Positions 35,855-47,046 of a stretch of DNA of 64,000 nucleotides are shown here, piece by piece (position 1 is the first letter of the stretch; every line of letters begins with the position of its first letter). The notes under the pieces are model-generated. The model worked only from the letters and a program-made list of their open reading frames with translations, was not told the origin of the DNA and did not search any database. Both the position numbers and the translations under genes were made by a program. Source of the stretch: Celoporthe dispersa (lineage: Eukaryota > Ascomycota > Sordariomycetes > Diaporthales > Cryphonectriaceae); the NCBI GenBank assembly GCA_016584495.1, contig WAID01000012.1, forward strand, positions 186,001-250,000, in the 5' to 3' direction.

Positions 35855-36718
35855 ATGGCAACCACCAAAGGCCAAGGAGAGGATTATATCCTCACGCTGT
35901 CCTGTCCGGACAAGCCTGGCATCGTGCACTCGGTGACGGGCATCTTCGCCAGCCAGGGCATCAACATCCTGGACCTGCAGCAGTTCTCGGACCCGGTCTC
36001 CAACAAGTTCTTCATGCGCGTGCACTTCGGACCTGTCGCGTCGCCCGACACCCTCAAGGCCTCCTTTGTGGAGCTGTCGGCCAGCCTCCACATGGACTAC
36101 GACATCCGCCCTGTGGCCCAGAAGATGCGCGTGCTCATCATGGTCTCCAAGATCGGCCACTGCCTCAACGACCTGCTCTTCCGGGCCAAGGCGGGCCAGC
36201 TGCGCATCGAGGTGCCCGTCATCGTGTCGAACCACCCGGAATACGCGCACCTCGCCGAGAGCTACGGCATCGAGTTCCACCACCTGCCCGTGACCAAGGA
36301 CACCAAGGCCCAGCAGGAGGGCCAGATCCTCGAGCTCGTCAGGAAGCACAGCATCGAGCTGGTCGTTCTGGCCCGCTACATGCAGGTCCTGTCGCCCACC
36401 CTGTGCGAGGCCATGAGCGGCAGGATCATCAACATCCACCACAGCTTCCTGCCCTCCTTCAAGGGCGCCAAGCCCTACCACCAGGCCTACGACCGCGGTG
36501 TCAAGATCATCGGCGCCACCGCGCATTTCGTCACTGCTGATCTCGACGAGGGCCCCATCATCGAGCAGCGGGTCGCGAGGGTCGACCACAGCATGAGCCC
36601 CAAGGATCTCGTCGAGGAGGGCTCCAACGTCGAGAGCCAGGTGTTGGCGGCTGCTGTGAAGTGGGTTGCTGAGAGGCGCGTCTTCCTCAACGTTACCAAG
36701 ACGGTCGTCTTCAACTGA
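35855..36718 (+). CDS. Formyltetrahydrofolate deformylase
   Basis: Hydrolyses 10-formyl-THF to THF and formate (EC 3.5.1.10), balancing one-carbon pools for purine synthesis; PurU-type. Intronless, 287 residues, the family's usual length. An N-terminal ACT domain (residues about 10-85: LSCPDKPGIVHSVTGIFAS, NILDLQQFSD) binds regulatory ligands in bacterial relatives. The formyltransferase-fold catalytic domain follows (VLIMVSKIGHCLNDLL, VLARYMQVLS), with the catalytic Asn193-Ile-His195 in NIHHSFLPSFKGA and Asp231 in ADLDEGPI. The start fits: ATG after a clean leader, directly followed by the ACT domain. C-ending codons dominate, like its housekeeping neighbours in this window. No mitochondrial presequence is evident, so cytosolic action is likely. 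Confidence 0.95.
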   Translation: MATTKGQGEDYILTLSCPDKPGIVHSVTGIFASQGINILDLQQFSDPVSNKFFMRVHFGPVASPDTLKASFVELSASLHMDYDIRPVAQKMRVLIMVSKIGHCLNDLLFRAKAGQLRIEVPVIVSNHPEYAHLAESYGIEFHHLPVTKDTKAQQEGQILELVRKHSIELVVLARYMQVLSPTLCEAMSGRIINIHHSFLPSFKGAKPYHQAYDRGVKIIGATAHFVTADLDEGPIIEQRVARVDHSMSPKDLVEEGSNVESQVLAAAVKWVAERRVFLNVTKTVVFN

Positions 36719-37582
36719 GCTCAGGTCAACCGAAAAGCAAACAGAGAGAGAGAAAGAGAGAGAAGAGAGAAAGAAGAGGAAAGCAAAAAGGAGGGCGGGA
36801 GGGACGGAAGGAACGGAGCGGCAAGGAAAAAATCAAAAGGGGGTTAAATAAAAAAATAGAATAAAATCATTCGTCGTTTCTTTGACAGTACCGTCCGATC
36901 ACCTCAGGCAGAACGGCCTCAACGGTATTGTGTAGAGACCTTTTGACTTGGATACACAACGCCTAAAGACTCTACAGAATTTCCATCTTCCACTCTTTCC
37001 TCCCACAACAGCAAGCATAATCATTTGATGCGGGGATCAAGGCGCCTCTCAGGCCAAGAAAACTCGTGACTACAACAGAACCGGGTCTCCTTGATTCTAG
37101 CTAGGAAAGGGACCTAGGAAGACACTCATGCTCCTGCGTATTAACAATAACAAGAGTCGATTAGCATAACGAGATATTACTTGTAAGCTGTAGCTACACC
37201 TATTAATACTACTTCGTCAAGTGCTATAAGAAAAATATTCTACGCTCACCGGAAGAGCGTCACACTGCCGTCAACAGGAACATGTCCTCCCAGCCCAGTT
37301 GCCCTAATCTATGGGTAGCACTTATTTAGGTAGATGCAGGCGGCTTACATGCAGTGGATCCACACCAATCTATACTCCATCTTTTTGAGGCACAATCACT
37401 CCTCCTCCCCCCCTCTCATGGCTCGACTGTATTATTCAGCATCCGTCTTGAGAACTATTTAATGTGGTCGTCGAGCAGCCACATGGCAACAAGCAACCGA
37501 GTTTCCCCTCCACCAGCTATGAATTAATAGCCCTCGTTTCAATTACACTCGACACAGGATTATCTGGCTCCCTCCAGCGGCG
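36719..37582. other. Spacer between tandem genes
   Basis: A purine-rich (GA/GAAA) tract at 36738-36800 immediately follows the deformylase stop, probably in its 3' UTR. The promoter of the cyclase-family gene should be in the second half. No gene seen. Confidence 0.4.
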
Positions 37583-38777
37583 ATGTCGATTCCAGACTTT
37601 GACCACCTCCCAGCTGTGGAGGGAATGCCACAAGGCTGTGCCTGGGGCATCTTCGACAAGGACGGGCAGAAGGATCGCCTGGGAACACTCAACCTTCTCA
37701 CACCGGCTGTGGTGGCTGCTGCGGCCGCCGAGGTCAAGGACGGGGTGTCCATATCGTTAAAGTAACTGATCCTCATATCCATCTTCCTCTTTCAAAGAGA
37801 ATGCTAGAAATAATTGTTGTTTTTTTCTTTCACACATCTGACATTGCAACACAAGCTGGCCGCTCAATGGCATCAAGATACCAGTCCCAGGCCGTAAAGC
37901 CCCCGTCCATAAGTTCATATCGTTCTTGACCCCGAGCGAGCTGGCTCCCTCGGGATGTCACGGGTGGGACGACGAGCTGGAGTTCAACACCCAATCCAGC
38001 AGCCAGTGGGACAGCCTGGTGCACATGCAGCACCAGCCTTCCGGCCTGGCCTACAACGGGGCCAAGATCACCGAGGATGGCCTGTCTTCGCCCCAGACGA
38101 GCGCCGAGAACCCGCTGCCCACTCTCGACCACTGGCACGCCCGCGGCGGGCTCGTGGGCAGGGGCGTCCTGATCGACTTCAAGGGCTACATGGACTTTCG
38201 AGGCCGGCCGTATCACTGCCTCGATGGGTACCGCATCACAGTCGAGGACATCGAGGAGGTGGCCAGGCACCAGAAGGTCGAGTTCCGGCGCGGAGACATC
38301 TTGATCGTCAGGACGGGCATTACCGAGATCTTTGAGAGTCCTACGCCCGAAGACTTTGCAAAGATGCAGCAGGTCAAGCTGTCTGGGCTGCACGGGTCCG
38401 AGGAGACGGCCAGGTGGATCTGGAACAGACATTTCTCCGCGGTGGCGGGTGACAGCCAGTCGTTTGAAGCGTTTCCTCCGCTCAAGGCAGATGGCACCGA
38501 GGGCTCTGTCGTCGATCTTGGTAAGTGGATCGACAGCCTGGAATTTCTTTTGGCCTTTCCCAGCCTCGATATGGGCATAGTATATCGTGCTGACGGATCA
38601 GTGCTACATCAATATTTCCTCTCGATGTTTGGTCTGCCTATCGGGGAGCTCTGGGACCTCAAAGAGCTCTCTGCGTACTGCAGAAAGACTGGGAGATACA
38701 GTTTCATGCTGACCTCGGCACCGCTCAACCATCCAGGCCTCGTGGCCTCTCCACCGAATGCACTGGCTATATTTTAA
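37583..38777 (+). CDS. Cyclase-family protein (kynurenine-formamidase-like fold)
   Basis: Putative metal-dependent hydrolase of the cyclase family (Pfam Cyclase), common in fungi; the substrate is unknown. Exons 37583-37761, 37856-38520 and 38602-38777, 339 residues. Intron 1 (phase 2) restores SLNWPLNGI, a conserved family step. Intron 2 (38521-38601, GTAAGT..ATCAG, CTGAC branch site) is 81 nt with no in-frame stop, so if retained it adds 27 residues; splicing gives VDLVLHQYFLSMFGLPIGE, as expected of the family. Landmarks are HGWDDELEFNTQSSSQWDSL, the metal-site-like RGVLIDF, RRGDILIVRTG and FGLPIGELWDLKELS. Start at 37583 fits the usual short N-terminus (DFDHLPAVEGMPQGCAWG). No signal peptide. 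Confidence 0.88.
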
Positions 38778-40122
38778 TGTCTCACAAAGATGGACCCTCT
38801 TGCTGTGATATTGACAGCTGACAAGGAATTCTTTGATCTTCACATGGTGCGATATGCTTTGCAAGAGAGAGAGAGAGAGATGTACTCACCATGATTGCGA
38901 AGAATAAATAAGCTTTCTCCTTGCGCCTCCTGTCGGTATGTACGCATTATTTGTGATGCGGCTCATGAATTTTCAAAAGAGAAACCTTGGCAATGATTAT
39001 CACAAATCTACGTGATCATGTTTCACTTCTAATTACTTGACGGTCATAGACTTCAGAGAGATTGCCTTAGAGATTATCCTGTACAACGAATGACCTTTGA
39101 ATTTCGTATCTATGACGAAGCCCCCTAAGCGTATACGATGCGATATATTAGTAAAATTCCGTCAAAGACGTTACAGTCTCGGAACAGGCTACAGTCAGAA
39201 GAACCCGATACAGCATCTCGATATCAGCCTTTCATGAACACACGGCGTCAAATCGAGATAGTAGCCGCCGATTCAGGAAACTCCAACGACTGCCAACCCT
39301 GCAGCCTTCTGCACGTACACGTAATCATCTTGTGACCAAAGGAGCGCACATCCATCAATCTCTCCGTACGTATGAGGATAGGCCAGGCCCCCCAAGGTCC
39401 AAGTAACCTTTCAAAGAACCTGTAATCATCAAACACCGCCCAACCAAACACCTCCCGCGACATCTGCCGGAATCAGCTCCCCTCCCCCCTCCCCCCACAC
39501 GCACTCTTGATTAATAATGAGGGCCTTGTAAGGCCGAGCTGCCATGGCACTGACGTATTAATTGCATGTACGATACTATCTCTGGATCGCCATGTTGCGG
39601 TGTGCGCTGGCAAGCGCTGGATTCTGTGGGCATGACCATGCAGGGGAAGCAAGGCCGGTAGATACTAGAGCGGTACAGCTTATTATGTACTATTATAGCA
39701 TTTATCGCTGTGCCTAAGTGCAGTAGTGATCAGGAGGGGCAAATTCTCACACCTGTAACGTTGCTGGGAAATCATAGGCCCCATCGGAACCACTATGGTA
39801 TATAGGACCGATCATCATTTGTCCGGCAGCGGTGATAGGCTCGATCTAGGGGCTCCAAAATCCGGTCAGGAGGGGGCATCTGGCTGCAGTAGTAGTATGC
39901 ACTTACACTGCGTACGCTGACCTCGAATGGGATGTGTGGGTCACTGTAGTCAACGCCTGGAGATAAAAAGGGCAAACCCCTCTCCCCTCCTGTGTCTTCC
40001 CTTTCTCTCTCTCTCTCTCTCTCAAGACATACATGTTTACTTTGTGATCCCAGAAATCGAAATCTTCCTTGAGAAATATTCTACACCGGACTAAAAAATC
40101 ATTTGTCCTCCTATCGCCCAAG
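38778..40122. other. Gene-free region upstream of the metallothionein-like gene
   Basis: No gene supported in 1.3 kb. (GA)n occurs at 38868-38880, C-rich tracts at 39481-39500, a TATATA word near 39799, and a perfect (CT)10 at 40004-40023 in the probable leader of the small gene that follows. Confidence 0.4.
40004..40023 (+). repeat. (CT)10 tract in a likely 5' leader
   Basis: Ten CT units 99 bases before the start codon of the metallothionein-like gene. Pyrimidine tracts are common just upstream of transcription starts in highly expressed fungal genes. Confidence 0.7.
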
Positions 40123-40188
40123 ATGTGCCCCGCTGGACAGTGCAAGTGTGACCCCAAGACCTGCGAGTGCGCAGGCTGCAAGCACTAA
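40123..40188 (+). CDS. Metallothionein-like mini-protein (21 residues, 6 Cys)
   Basis: A very short open frame from ATG (40123) to TAA, 21 codons. The product has six cysteines at 2, 7, 9, 14, 16 and 19 (C-x4-C-x-C-x4-C-x-C-x2-C), no aromatic or large hydrophobic residue, plus three Lys, one Glu and one Asp, and it ends CAGCKH. Two C-x-C pairs and a final C-x2-C are the hallmark of short fungal metallothioneins, which bind Cu or Zn; the layout is close to that of the six-cysteine Magnaporthe MMT1. The context agrees: a CT-rich leader, the favourable start context CCCAAGATG, and no other gene within 1 kb on either side. No intron is needed. It could be chance, but six of 21 codons being Cys in this pattern makes that unlikely. 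Role in metal storage or oxidative-stress defence is inferred. Confidence 0.75.
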   Translation: MCPAGQCKCDPKTCECAGCKH

Positions 40189-41270
40189 ATACCATCTGCA
40201 CCGTTTTGAGTATGCATCTCTCTCTCTCTCTTTCTCTCTCTCTTCAAACCCTCGCGTGTTGTGGCGTGCAGGATGTCTGACAGTCATATGGTTATCAGGT
40301 ATCATACATGAGCACGATGTGGAGGAGGCTCTGAACATGGAGGGACCGTAGTACGATTGAGAGATTTCGTCGGGCCAACAGGAGGGATGGAGGGGGACGG
40401 AGGTCATACGGAGAAGGAATAGGGGAGAGATGTCTCGAGTATAGCTGATCCATGCCACATAATGTTGAGCCCATATTATGCCCACAACAACTTGCGTGTG
40501 ACTGAGGGTGGATCAACTTCCTGCCAGACATGTTCCAGTGCTACAATGATGCTCTGCCTCGTACGTCGGTCGTGTTCGAGAGGAAGATCATATGACCAGA
40601 CAAGGAATGATTCAGCGCGGGGTTATACGATGATAGGCAAAAAGGCGGGGAAGACTGGTTGCGGGTACTGCAGCAGAGACGGTCTCTATCGGTGGACGCC
40701 ACCGTGCTTGTTTTGGCTGGTTCTCATTGGGCAGTTTTCTTCCATCAAGCGTAGTGAGCGACTTTTTGTCATCCCTCGCAAGACATCTGCATTAGGGATG
40801 TTCAGGGGTGTGACGACGGCGCAGGCCCTCCTCTCGCCCACCAAGAGCAATGCTGGACACAGCGGCAGCAGCAGCAGCAGCAGCAGCAGCAGACTTCGGG
40901 TGGCTCTCAAGACAGGCCCACGCCGCGACTCAAGTTTTCCCCTCTCCACCGGGTGTACTCAGCTCAATCACAGTAACCACAGTCACGTCGCATCATCCAA
41001 CAGACCCCTGTATGTTTTTGTTTTGGTTGGACAAGGTGTTTTGTTCTTCTTTTTTTGTTTTTCTCTCGTCCATGTAGGCTCATCTCAGTAGTTCAGGGTG
41101 TATGGGTCCCTATCTGGGGACCGGACCTGACGAATAAGCCAGCATTGTTTCCCATCCCGAAAAGCCGTCCGTCGCCAAATGCAAGACCAGACCATCCCAC
41201 GCCGATCTAAGCGCAAACGTTAAAAAGAAGCACACAAAGGGTTCGTCGCTGGTACGAGCACGACTACCAT
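40189..41270. other. Gene-free convergent spacer
   Basis: Contains a second CT tract (40210-40243) just after the metallothionein-like stop and a (CAG)9 repeat. Open frames through the CAG repeat (poly-Ser or poly-Ala) show nothing recognisable. Confidence 0.4.
40866..40892. repeat. (CAG)9 trinucleotide repeat
   Basis: Nine perfect CAG units with no convincing host gene. The flanking frames would encode poly-Ser or poly-Ala. Confidence 0.9.
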
Positions 41271-42590
41271 CTAGTAGCCGTAGGCCTCGAGGGCCTTGGT
41301 GGTCTTGTCGTCGGCCTTGGCGTTCTTCTTGGCCTCGGTGAGTTGTCGTCGGGCGGCCTTCTTGCGCTCGTAGTAGGCGGCGCCCTTGGCCTTTCTGCGC
41401 TCCTCGAGTCTGTGTGTACACACCACCAGTCAGCAAAAGCCAGCCCAACCAAGCCCGGAGAGATTCTGCTCCCGTGGGGCGGGAAAGAACGCACCTCTCA
41501 ACCACATCCTGGTACTTCCAGCCAACCTCGTGGCTCAGACGGCCGACGGTGCAGTACTTGCGGCCGGGCTGCAGGCGCAGGACACGCAGAGCCTGGGGGA
41601 CGACCATCTTCTTCTGCTTGTCGTAAGGGGGGGGACACCCTCGAAGACCTTGAGGCGCTCAAGGGCGGCGGCACCGCGGGCGGTCTTGTGGGGAATCATG
41701 CCGCGGATAGCCTTGTAGAAGATGCGAGAGGGGGCACGGAAGTGGAAGGGGCCTGGAAGAGGTTGAGTTAGATACATTATCCCGATCAATGGTTACTGCG
41801 CCTTGGGAGGCGGGGGAGAATCGTCGACTAACCTCCGCGGGTGGGGTTGTAACGGGTCATCTTGCGCAGGTAGGCGTGGTACTTGACTGTATATCCATAT
41901 CGTCAGCTTCCGTTGGGTTTCCGACATCTTTGACGCTTCCGCACTATCCACACTCGACAACCCCGACAGGGTACGGCGGGTACACCTGAGCAATGTGGTG
42001 TCGAGAGATCGATTGTGGGGGAAGGACTGGTGGTAGGTGCAAGACGTACGCTTGGCGCGGAAGAACTCTCCGGAGATGTTGAGGGCCTCGCAGCGGACGA
42101 CGACGATCTTCTGGCCGCTCAGCAGTTGCTTGGCAACAATGCTGGCGAGACGGCCCAGAAGGTGGCCCTTGCCATCAATGACGACCTGGATGACGCGCAC
42201 AAAAACAGTCAGCATCTTTCGCTCTTCCCACGGTGTGTTGTGATGTTGTGATGGATTTGATCCCCTGCCCTCGCTGCCCAAGCTCAATTCGCATCGCCAA
42301 GGGGTATCGTTCGCGTCGTCGTGCATCATGAGATGCTCGTCCCGCCCACTTCATCTTCCGAAGCACCCCGAGGCGAAAGCCTGCGGGCCGGCCATCGAAG
42401 GTCTCGTCCACCAGCGTTGCCAACGATCTCCAGCTGGCTCAGGCGGGCCATTTCCATTCCTCCTCTCTTCTGATTGTGCGGCGAGGGACCACAGTCGATG
42501 ATCGCACTGTTATGTGCGCGCGCGTGTGCGTGTCGTGATGGGATTTGGGGGGTGGGGGGGTGTACTCACGACCTGCTCGAAGGAGGACAT
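41271..42590 (-). CDS. rpl16: 60S ribosomal protein uL13 (L13a/L16), one frameshift
   Basis: Structural protein of the large cytosolic ribosomal subunit. Five exons: 42590-42570 (MSSFEQV), 42185-42050, 41886-41833, 41752-41495 and 41409-41271; a tiny first exon and many introns are normal for fungal ribosomal-protein genes. The product reads VVIDGKGHLLGRLASIVAKQ, RCEALNISGEFFRAK-LKYHAYLRKM, GPFHFRAPSRIFYKAI, GMIPHKTARGAAALERLKVF, GRLSHEVGWKYQDVVER and ends KALEAYGY. About 202 residues once the frame is mended, the family length. Inside exon 4 the frame breaks at 41627-41634: the coding strand has eight C, whereas nine are needed to read GVPPPYDKQKK, the conserved family sequence. Because uL13 is essential and everything else is intact, I take this as a sequencing error. 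Confidence 0.95.
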
Positions 42591-43745
42591 CTTTGTGGAG
42601 TTGTCGTCAACCAGACAGGAGGGAAAGGAATAAAAAGAAGATGCTCAGAAGGACAAACTTCGAAGTGAAACGAAGTCTGCGAAATATTCTGAGTCGTCCC
42701 TGGTTGTTGTAGGGTTAGTATTTGGGAGGGAGTTGGGAGGCGATGGGAAGAAGATGGGACCTGGGCCACACTCACAGGGAAAATTGAGATGCCCACTGCA
42801 GTCTGCGCCTGCTGTAAGTGGCCCGTTCTCCTGCTAGCCCTCTGGTTTCCTGCGGCAGAGGGAACAGGGCCAGCGAGAATTTTTAGGGCAGCCGGTTCCA
42901 CGTGATGTGCGACCAATCAAAACCCCACACATGGACCCACTCCTCCTTGCCCTACCCGGCCTGTCTTGCCAGTGCTTGCCAGTCCACACTGTCCAGCAAT
43001 CTTGACGACACAAGGCCGTCAACTACTATGGATCTACTGTAGGTAGTATCTTATCGATTTAGGGCCATTATCGTCCTCAAAACGGTGGCATCGAGGATGC
43101 TCAACTGCAGCGGTGTCAGGTAGTAGCCACTTGAACAGAACATCGCCGCCTCAAACTACAGGAGGCCACCTGTACAGTCGCTTGCAGAGAAAACTGATGA
43201 TCTTGTTATGAAGGCCACATTAGATGTATAAATGAAGGTCTTGTATGTTTGTTCCACCACGAAGGATGCGATTTGATGCCACTGGGCCAAAAGGTGAAAA
43301 ACGCGCTGCCTCGAGGCCATGATACTCTTGCGCCAGCGAAAATAATGCTCAACCGACTTGCCATCTCGGCGACCTTTGCTGCGCCCCAGAAAAAGTACCT
43401 CCCAGGCTTGTCTATCCATCCGTCCGTCCGTCCGTCCGTCCATACATCCAGCCAACCAACCAACCAACCATCCATCCATGCATGCTTGCATGCTATGAAA
43501 ACCTGGCCTCATGTCCTCATGATCTGCGCCACGCTACGCTGGACGGTGACGGCATGAAAAGATGCAATATATACTTCGAATAGAGTGTTGATCCGACGGT
43601 GCGGGAGCAGGATGTGTCGATTGCACGCCTCTCCACTTCTGGCTTCATCAAGGCATCAGGCTCAAGCCACCTCGGCCGTGCTCGAGGCGATGTGAAGCCT
43701 TGAGCCCGTCTGCGTTCCACCCAGGGGTGGTACGGCCCAGCAAGC
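42591..43745. other. Spacer with tetranucleotide repeats
   Basis: Promoter of uL13 (pyrimidine-rich on its strand) and 3' flank of the BAG gene. Contains the GTCC/CCAA/TCCA block at 43413-43480. No gene supported. Confidence 0.4.
43413..43480. repeat. Compound tetranucleotide repeat
   Basis: About five GTCC units, then four to five CCAA units, then TCCA units, all related by single-base changes, as in an evolving microsatellite. Confidence 0.85.
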
Positions 43746-45026
43746 CTAGGCATTCACCCTGCTGTCGAGCCCCTTGAGGACCTCCTGCACCGTCCTCACC
43801 AGCTCCTTTCTCCTCGCCCGAGCCTCCTCCTCCCCGTTGGTCTCCACCTCGTCAAGCTTCAGCAGCACCTGCTGCATGACCGTCTCGGAGAGCTTGCGGT
43901 GCTCGTCCTCCCGCTTCTTGGGGTCTGACGGCGGGCTGGCGGTGAACTGGACGCACAAGGGCAGCAGTTTGGTCGTGAAGTGCGTGCTGATGGCATTGAG
44001 CTTGTCAATCGGGCCTCCTGGCGCGGCAGCTGCCGCGCTGGCCCCAGATACCGCGGATGCAGGCGACTGCGGCCTGCTCGCACCGGTACCGCCGCCGGGA
44101 ACCTCCAGGTTGCTCGCCCGAGGGCTATCACTTTTCCTGCTCTTCTTGCTCTTGCTCTTGTTCTTCTTCTTGGACTTCCGGGGCCGGGTCTCCTCCTCCC
44201 TGCCCACCACTACCACCTCCTCGCTGCTCTCGCTGCTGGAGTCGTCTCCGTCGCCGCCGCCGCCGGGTTCTGGCAGGACCACCAGGATCTCGCTGTTGTT
44301 CTTGACGTTGAAATCGCAGACCGGGGCCAGGTTGTCCTTCAGCTGCCGGCCCTTATAGAGCAGTCTTATCTTGTCCGCCCTGCGGTCTGACAGCTTCATG
44401 ATCATCTGCACGCGCTCCCGGACGTCGCCCACCAGCAGCTTGCCATCACCGATGCTGTATGCGGGGAAGTGCTCCGGGTAGGTGGCGCCCTTGTGCTTGA
44501 TGAGGAGGATGTCGTCTTCATCAATAACCAGCGCAGGGCCGCCGCCCGCCGACCGCGTATAGTGGCTGCCGCTGCCAGCCGGGTCACTGCCGTATCGCCC
44601 GTCTATGCCGTGGGTGCGCTCGAGATCTTCCGACGTGATGTAGCTATAGTCCTCATCCGTAACCTCGGGGACGCCACCTCGGCCGTCGCCCAGGCTGGAG
44701 CCAAATGGTGATAGGCCGCCGCGCTCATGGCTCGACCAGCCCCTCCGTGACATCTTCTCTCCGCCGGCCTTCCTGTTCGCCCTATTCGAGACTGACTTGG
44801 CGTAGGCAGTGGGTATGGCGCCGAGGAGGACGGCGGCGGCAGCAGCGCTGCTGTAGAAGAGAGCCGGATCGACACCAGTGGTGGTCTGGATGTACTGTGA
44901 GGCGCTGTCGATGCTGGTCTGGACCGATGGAGGCAACTGCTTCACCAGGCTGGTAGTCAAGTTGGCGATGTGCCCGGCGATGACGGCACCGGAGGATGCC
45001 AGGGTGGAAGGAGGTCCGGAAGCCAC
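43746..45026 (-). CDS. BAG-domain Hsp70 co-chaperone with ubiquitin-like domain
   Basis: Intronless, 426 residues. Predicted nucleotide-exchange factor for Hsp70, similar to BAG1-type proteins. The N-terminus has a hydrophobic Ala/Leu-rich segment at about 55-77 (FYSSAAAAAVLLGAIP) that may anchor it in a membrane, as proposed for some fission-yeast Bag proteins. The ubiquitin-like fold spans about 165-250 (LLVGDVRERVQMIMKL, IRLLYKGRQLKDNLAPV, NNSEILVVLPEP). An acidic stretch and a Lys/Ser-rich basic stretch follow (RKSKKKNKSKSKKSRKSD, a possible nuclear signal). The BAG domain is at about 345-424 (KLNAISTHFTTKLLPLCVQF, KLSETVMQQVLLKLDEVE, KELVRTVQEVLKGLD), in the C-terminal position usual for BAG1. 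The upstream 2 kb carries no gene. Function from family; the client chaperone is not shown. Confidence 0.92.
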   Translation of the reverse strand: MASGPPSTLASSGAVIAGHIANLTTSLVKQLPPSVQTSIDSASQYIQTTTGVDPALFYSSAAAAAVLLGAIPTAYAKSVSNRANRKAGGEKMSRRGWSSHERGGLSPFGSSLGDGRGGVPEVTDEDYSYITSEDLERTHGIDGRYGSDPAGSGSHYTRSAGGGPALVIDEDDILLIKHKGATYPEHFPAYSIGDGKLLVGDVRERVQMIMKLSDRRADKIRLLYKGRQLKDNLAPVCDFNVKNNSEILVVLPEPGGGGDGDDSSSESSEEVVVVGREEETRPRKSKKKNKSKSKKSRKSDSPRASNLEVPGGGTGASRPQSPASAVSGASAAAAAPGGPIDKLNAISTHFTTKLLPLCVQFTASPPSDPKKREDEHRKLSETVMQQVLLKLDEVETNGEEEARARRKELVRTVQEVLKGLDSRVNA

Positions 45027-47046
45027 TGTGGGCGATGTTGGAGGGTCCTGGGAAGGACACGAACCGGGAATCTAGAGGATTTAAATGGTATTGTCGTCTG
45101 GGTAGAACCGAGAGAAGGACAGGTGTGGCTGCCTCCTTGTAAACGTCAACGGCAGACCCCTTTTGGGATGTGTGTGAGACCTCTCAGTGATCAGGCAGGT
45201 AGGTTGCCTTGTGATCCGAGAGGGGACGATGGGAGGAGGTTGCTAGCTGACTGGGTGACCGACTAACTGCAGTCTGGTTCGTCAAGCCAGAAAAACCGTA
45301 CTCTGAACCAGTGAAGCGGGTTCTCGCCCGGGGGGAAGAGGGGGGGGGGGGCTCGAGGCCTTGGATTCTGACGTGATAAGGTGGGGCCGATGCTGTAATG
45401 CTGAACGCCAGAGATGTTGTGATGCAGAGAGCGCGCGGCAGGCCGCATGTGCTGAACAAACAAGTGCGTCCGAAACCTGTCTCTCGCGAGCTCGTGAGAG
45501 ACCAGACAGGTGAAAGGCTGTGCTGTGCGAGTTGAGATGGGGTGACGAGCTGAGGTCGTGCAGAGGCTGAGAGATACGGACCGGATCGCTGGAGATCTCA
45601 CACCCTGCTGTCGACTGCGGGATCCAGTTACAAGGATTGACGGCTTGGGGTGTGCTGCAGAAGAAGCTGGTCGACTTTTTGACGGTGGCGCTGTCACCCG
45701 GGAATGAACACGCAGGAAGCTTGGGTTGCAGGTTGGGAATGAGACTGCGAAGGTTTCTTGGCCAGGCCCGATCTGGTCGCCGCCCAATGGAACCGAGCCT
45801 AACGTGGTGGTCGATGAAGGGTTAGGGTTATCCTGCCTTCCCTCTTCAACAACTTGGGCATACGAGGTTGGCGATACAGCAAACCTCGGACGATGTACAT
45901 GTTCCTCGCTTATATGGACTTGTATGGATCAGCTGGCCAGATCTGGATAGCCACGAGGGGATGGACAAGGCGACGAGACATGTTGCACGACACAGACAAG
46001 GTATCACGTAGGCCACCCGGGCTGCGCATGACAGAGAGACTTGGACCTGGTCTTGTTGAGTTTATGCAGGCCTGAGGATGACGCGAGTTGGCATGTCTTG
46101 TGCATCCTACCTCATCCTCAGATGAGATGGGACGGTGACACCTGTATCATTCTGCCTACGGCTGGCATCGTAGCAAATGTCACAGACCATGGTGACTCCT
46201 TCCGCCCCCTCCATTTCCTCTCTTCCACTAAGAAGCGTCCAGTACGCAGGGTTTTGAGGTGTGCTAGCTGCTTTTCCAAATTACATGCAGCCCTACAGGG
46301 CCTGCATATTACTGTTATGCCGCGGCAGGGACCGTCGGGTGGCGGTGATGATGCTGGCTGACAAGCCTGTCGCCACCTCTTCGGTCGAGATTTGAAATTG
46401 TTCAGCGACTACGATGCTATGTGCCGGAGTACACATAACCATGTACACGCTATGCTGCAGTGGACCTTGGGCGGACATTGCGTCATTTCCAGACCTGCAA
46501 ACAAATCTGAGAAGTACACGGGCTCGCGCGAGGTAGTGCTTCGACTAGGTTCCATGGCAGCACGAATCGCTACATAACAAATCATATCTGGGTCATCTGG
46601 CTTGACAGAATTGATCTGAAGCATCCATTATTCATGCTATTGCTGTGTGTTTATGTATGGCACACCCGTTTCAGCCAGCACGAAGAGGCAAGCAACAGGA
46701 CCGAGGTCGGGGGGCAGGTATAGAGGGGTAGAGGGGCAAGGGGGCCAGGAAGTAGCGTGCTAAGTGCCTTGGTACGGAAAAGCCGTGTGTGCTCTCGGCG
46801 CCGAACGAGGTACCATAGTACATGGAGGTGATGACGGGGGTACAACAGGCCCCCGATCCTCGACCACTGACAAATCCAGCCTGGCTGCAAATACTCCAAT
46901 TCTTCAAAGTCATCCATAGTATACTAGTATATGCAACATTCTCATATAACCATCGAACCCCTCTGCACCTCTTTCCCGCCCCAACCTATCTCGACACTCA
47001 CCAACTCCCCGCGCAAAAAAACAAAACAAAAACACCCCCTTAGTCA
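45027..47046. other. 2 kb gene-free divergent region
   Basis: Promoters of the BAG gene and the glutaredoxin gene. G-run at 45341-45351. The last 60 bases before the glutaredoxin start are C/A-rich leader. No gene found. Confidence 0.4.

Noticed and set aside
35759..36589. A 276-codon open frame antisense to the deformylase gene
   Set aside because: Shadow of a C-biased gene; repetitive acidic composition with no domain.
41271..42590. uL13 as a pseudogene
   Set aside because: Five intact exons, perfect splice sites and full conservation apart from one base in a C-run; the protein is essential.
43413..43480. CRISPR-like or satellite array
   Set aside because: Units are four bases long and degenerate into one another; this is an ordinary microsatellite in a eukaryotic genome.
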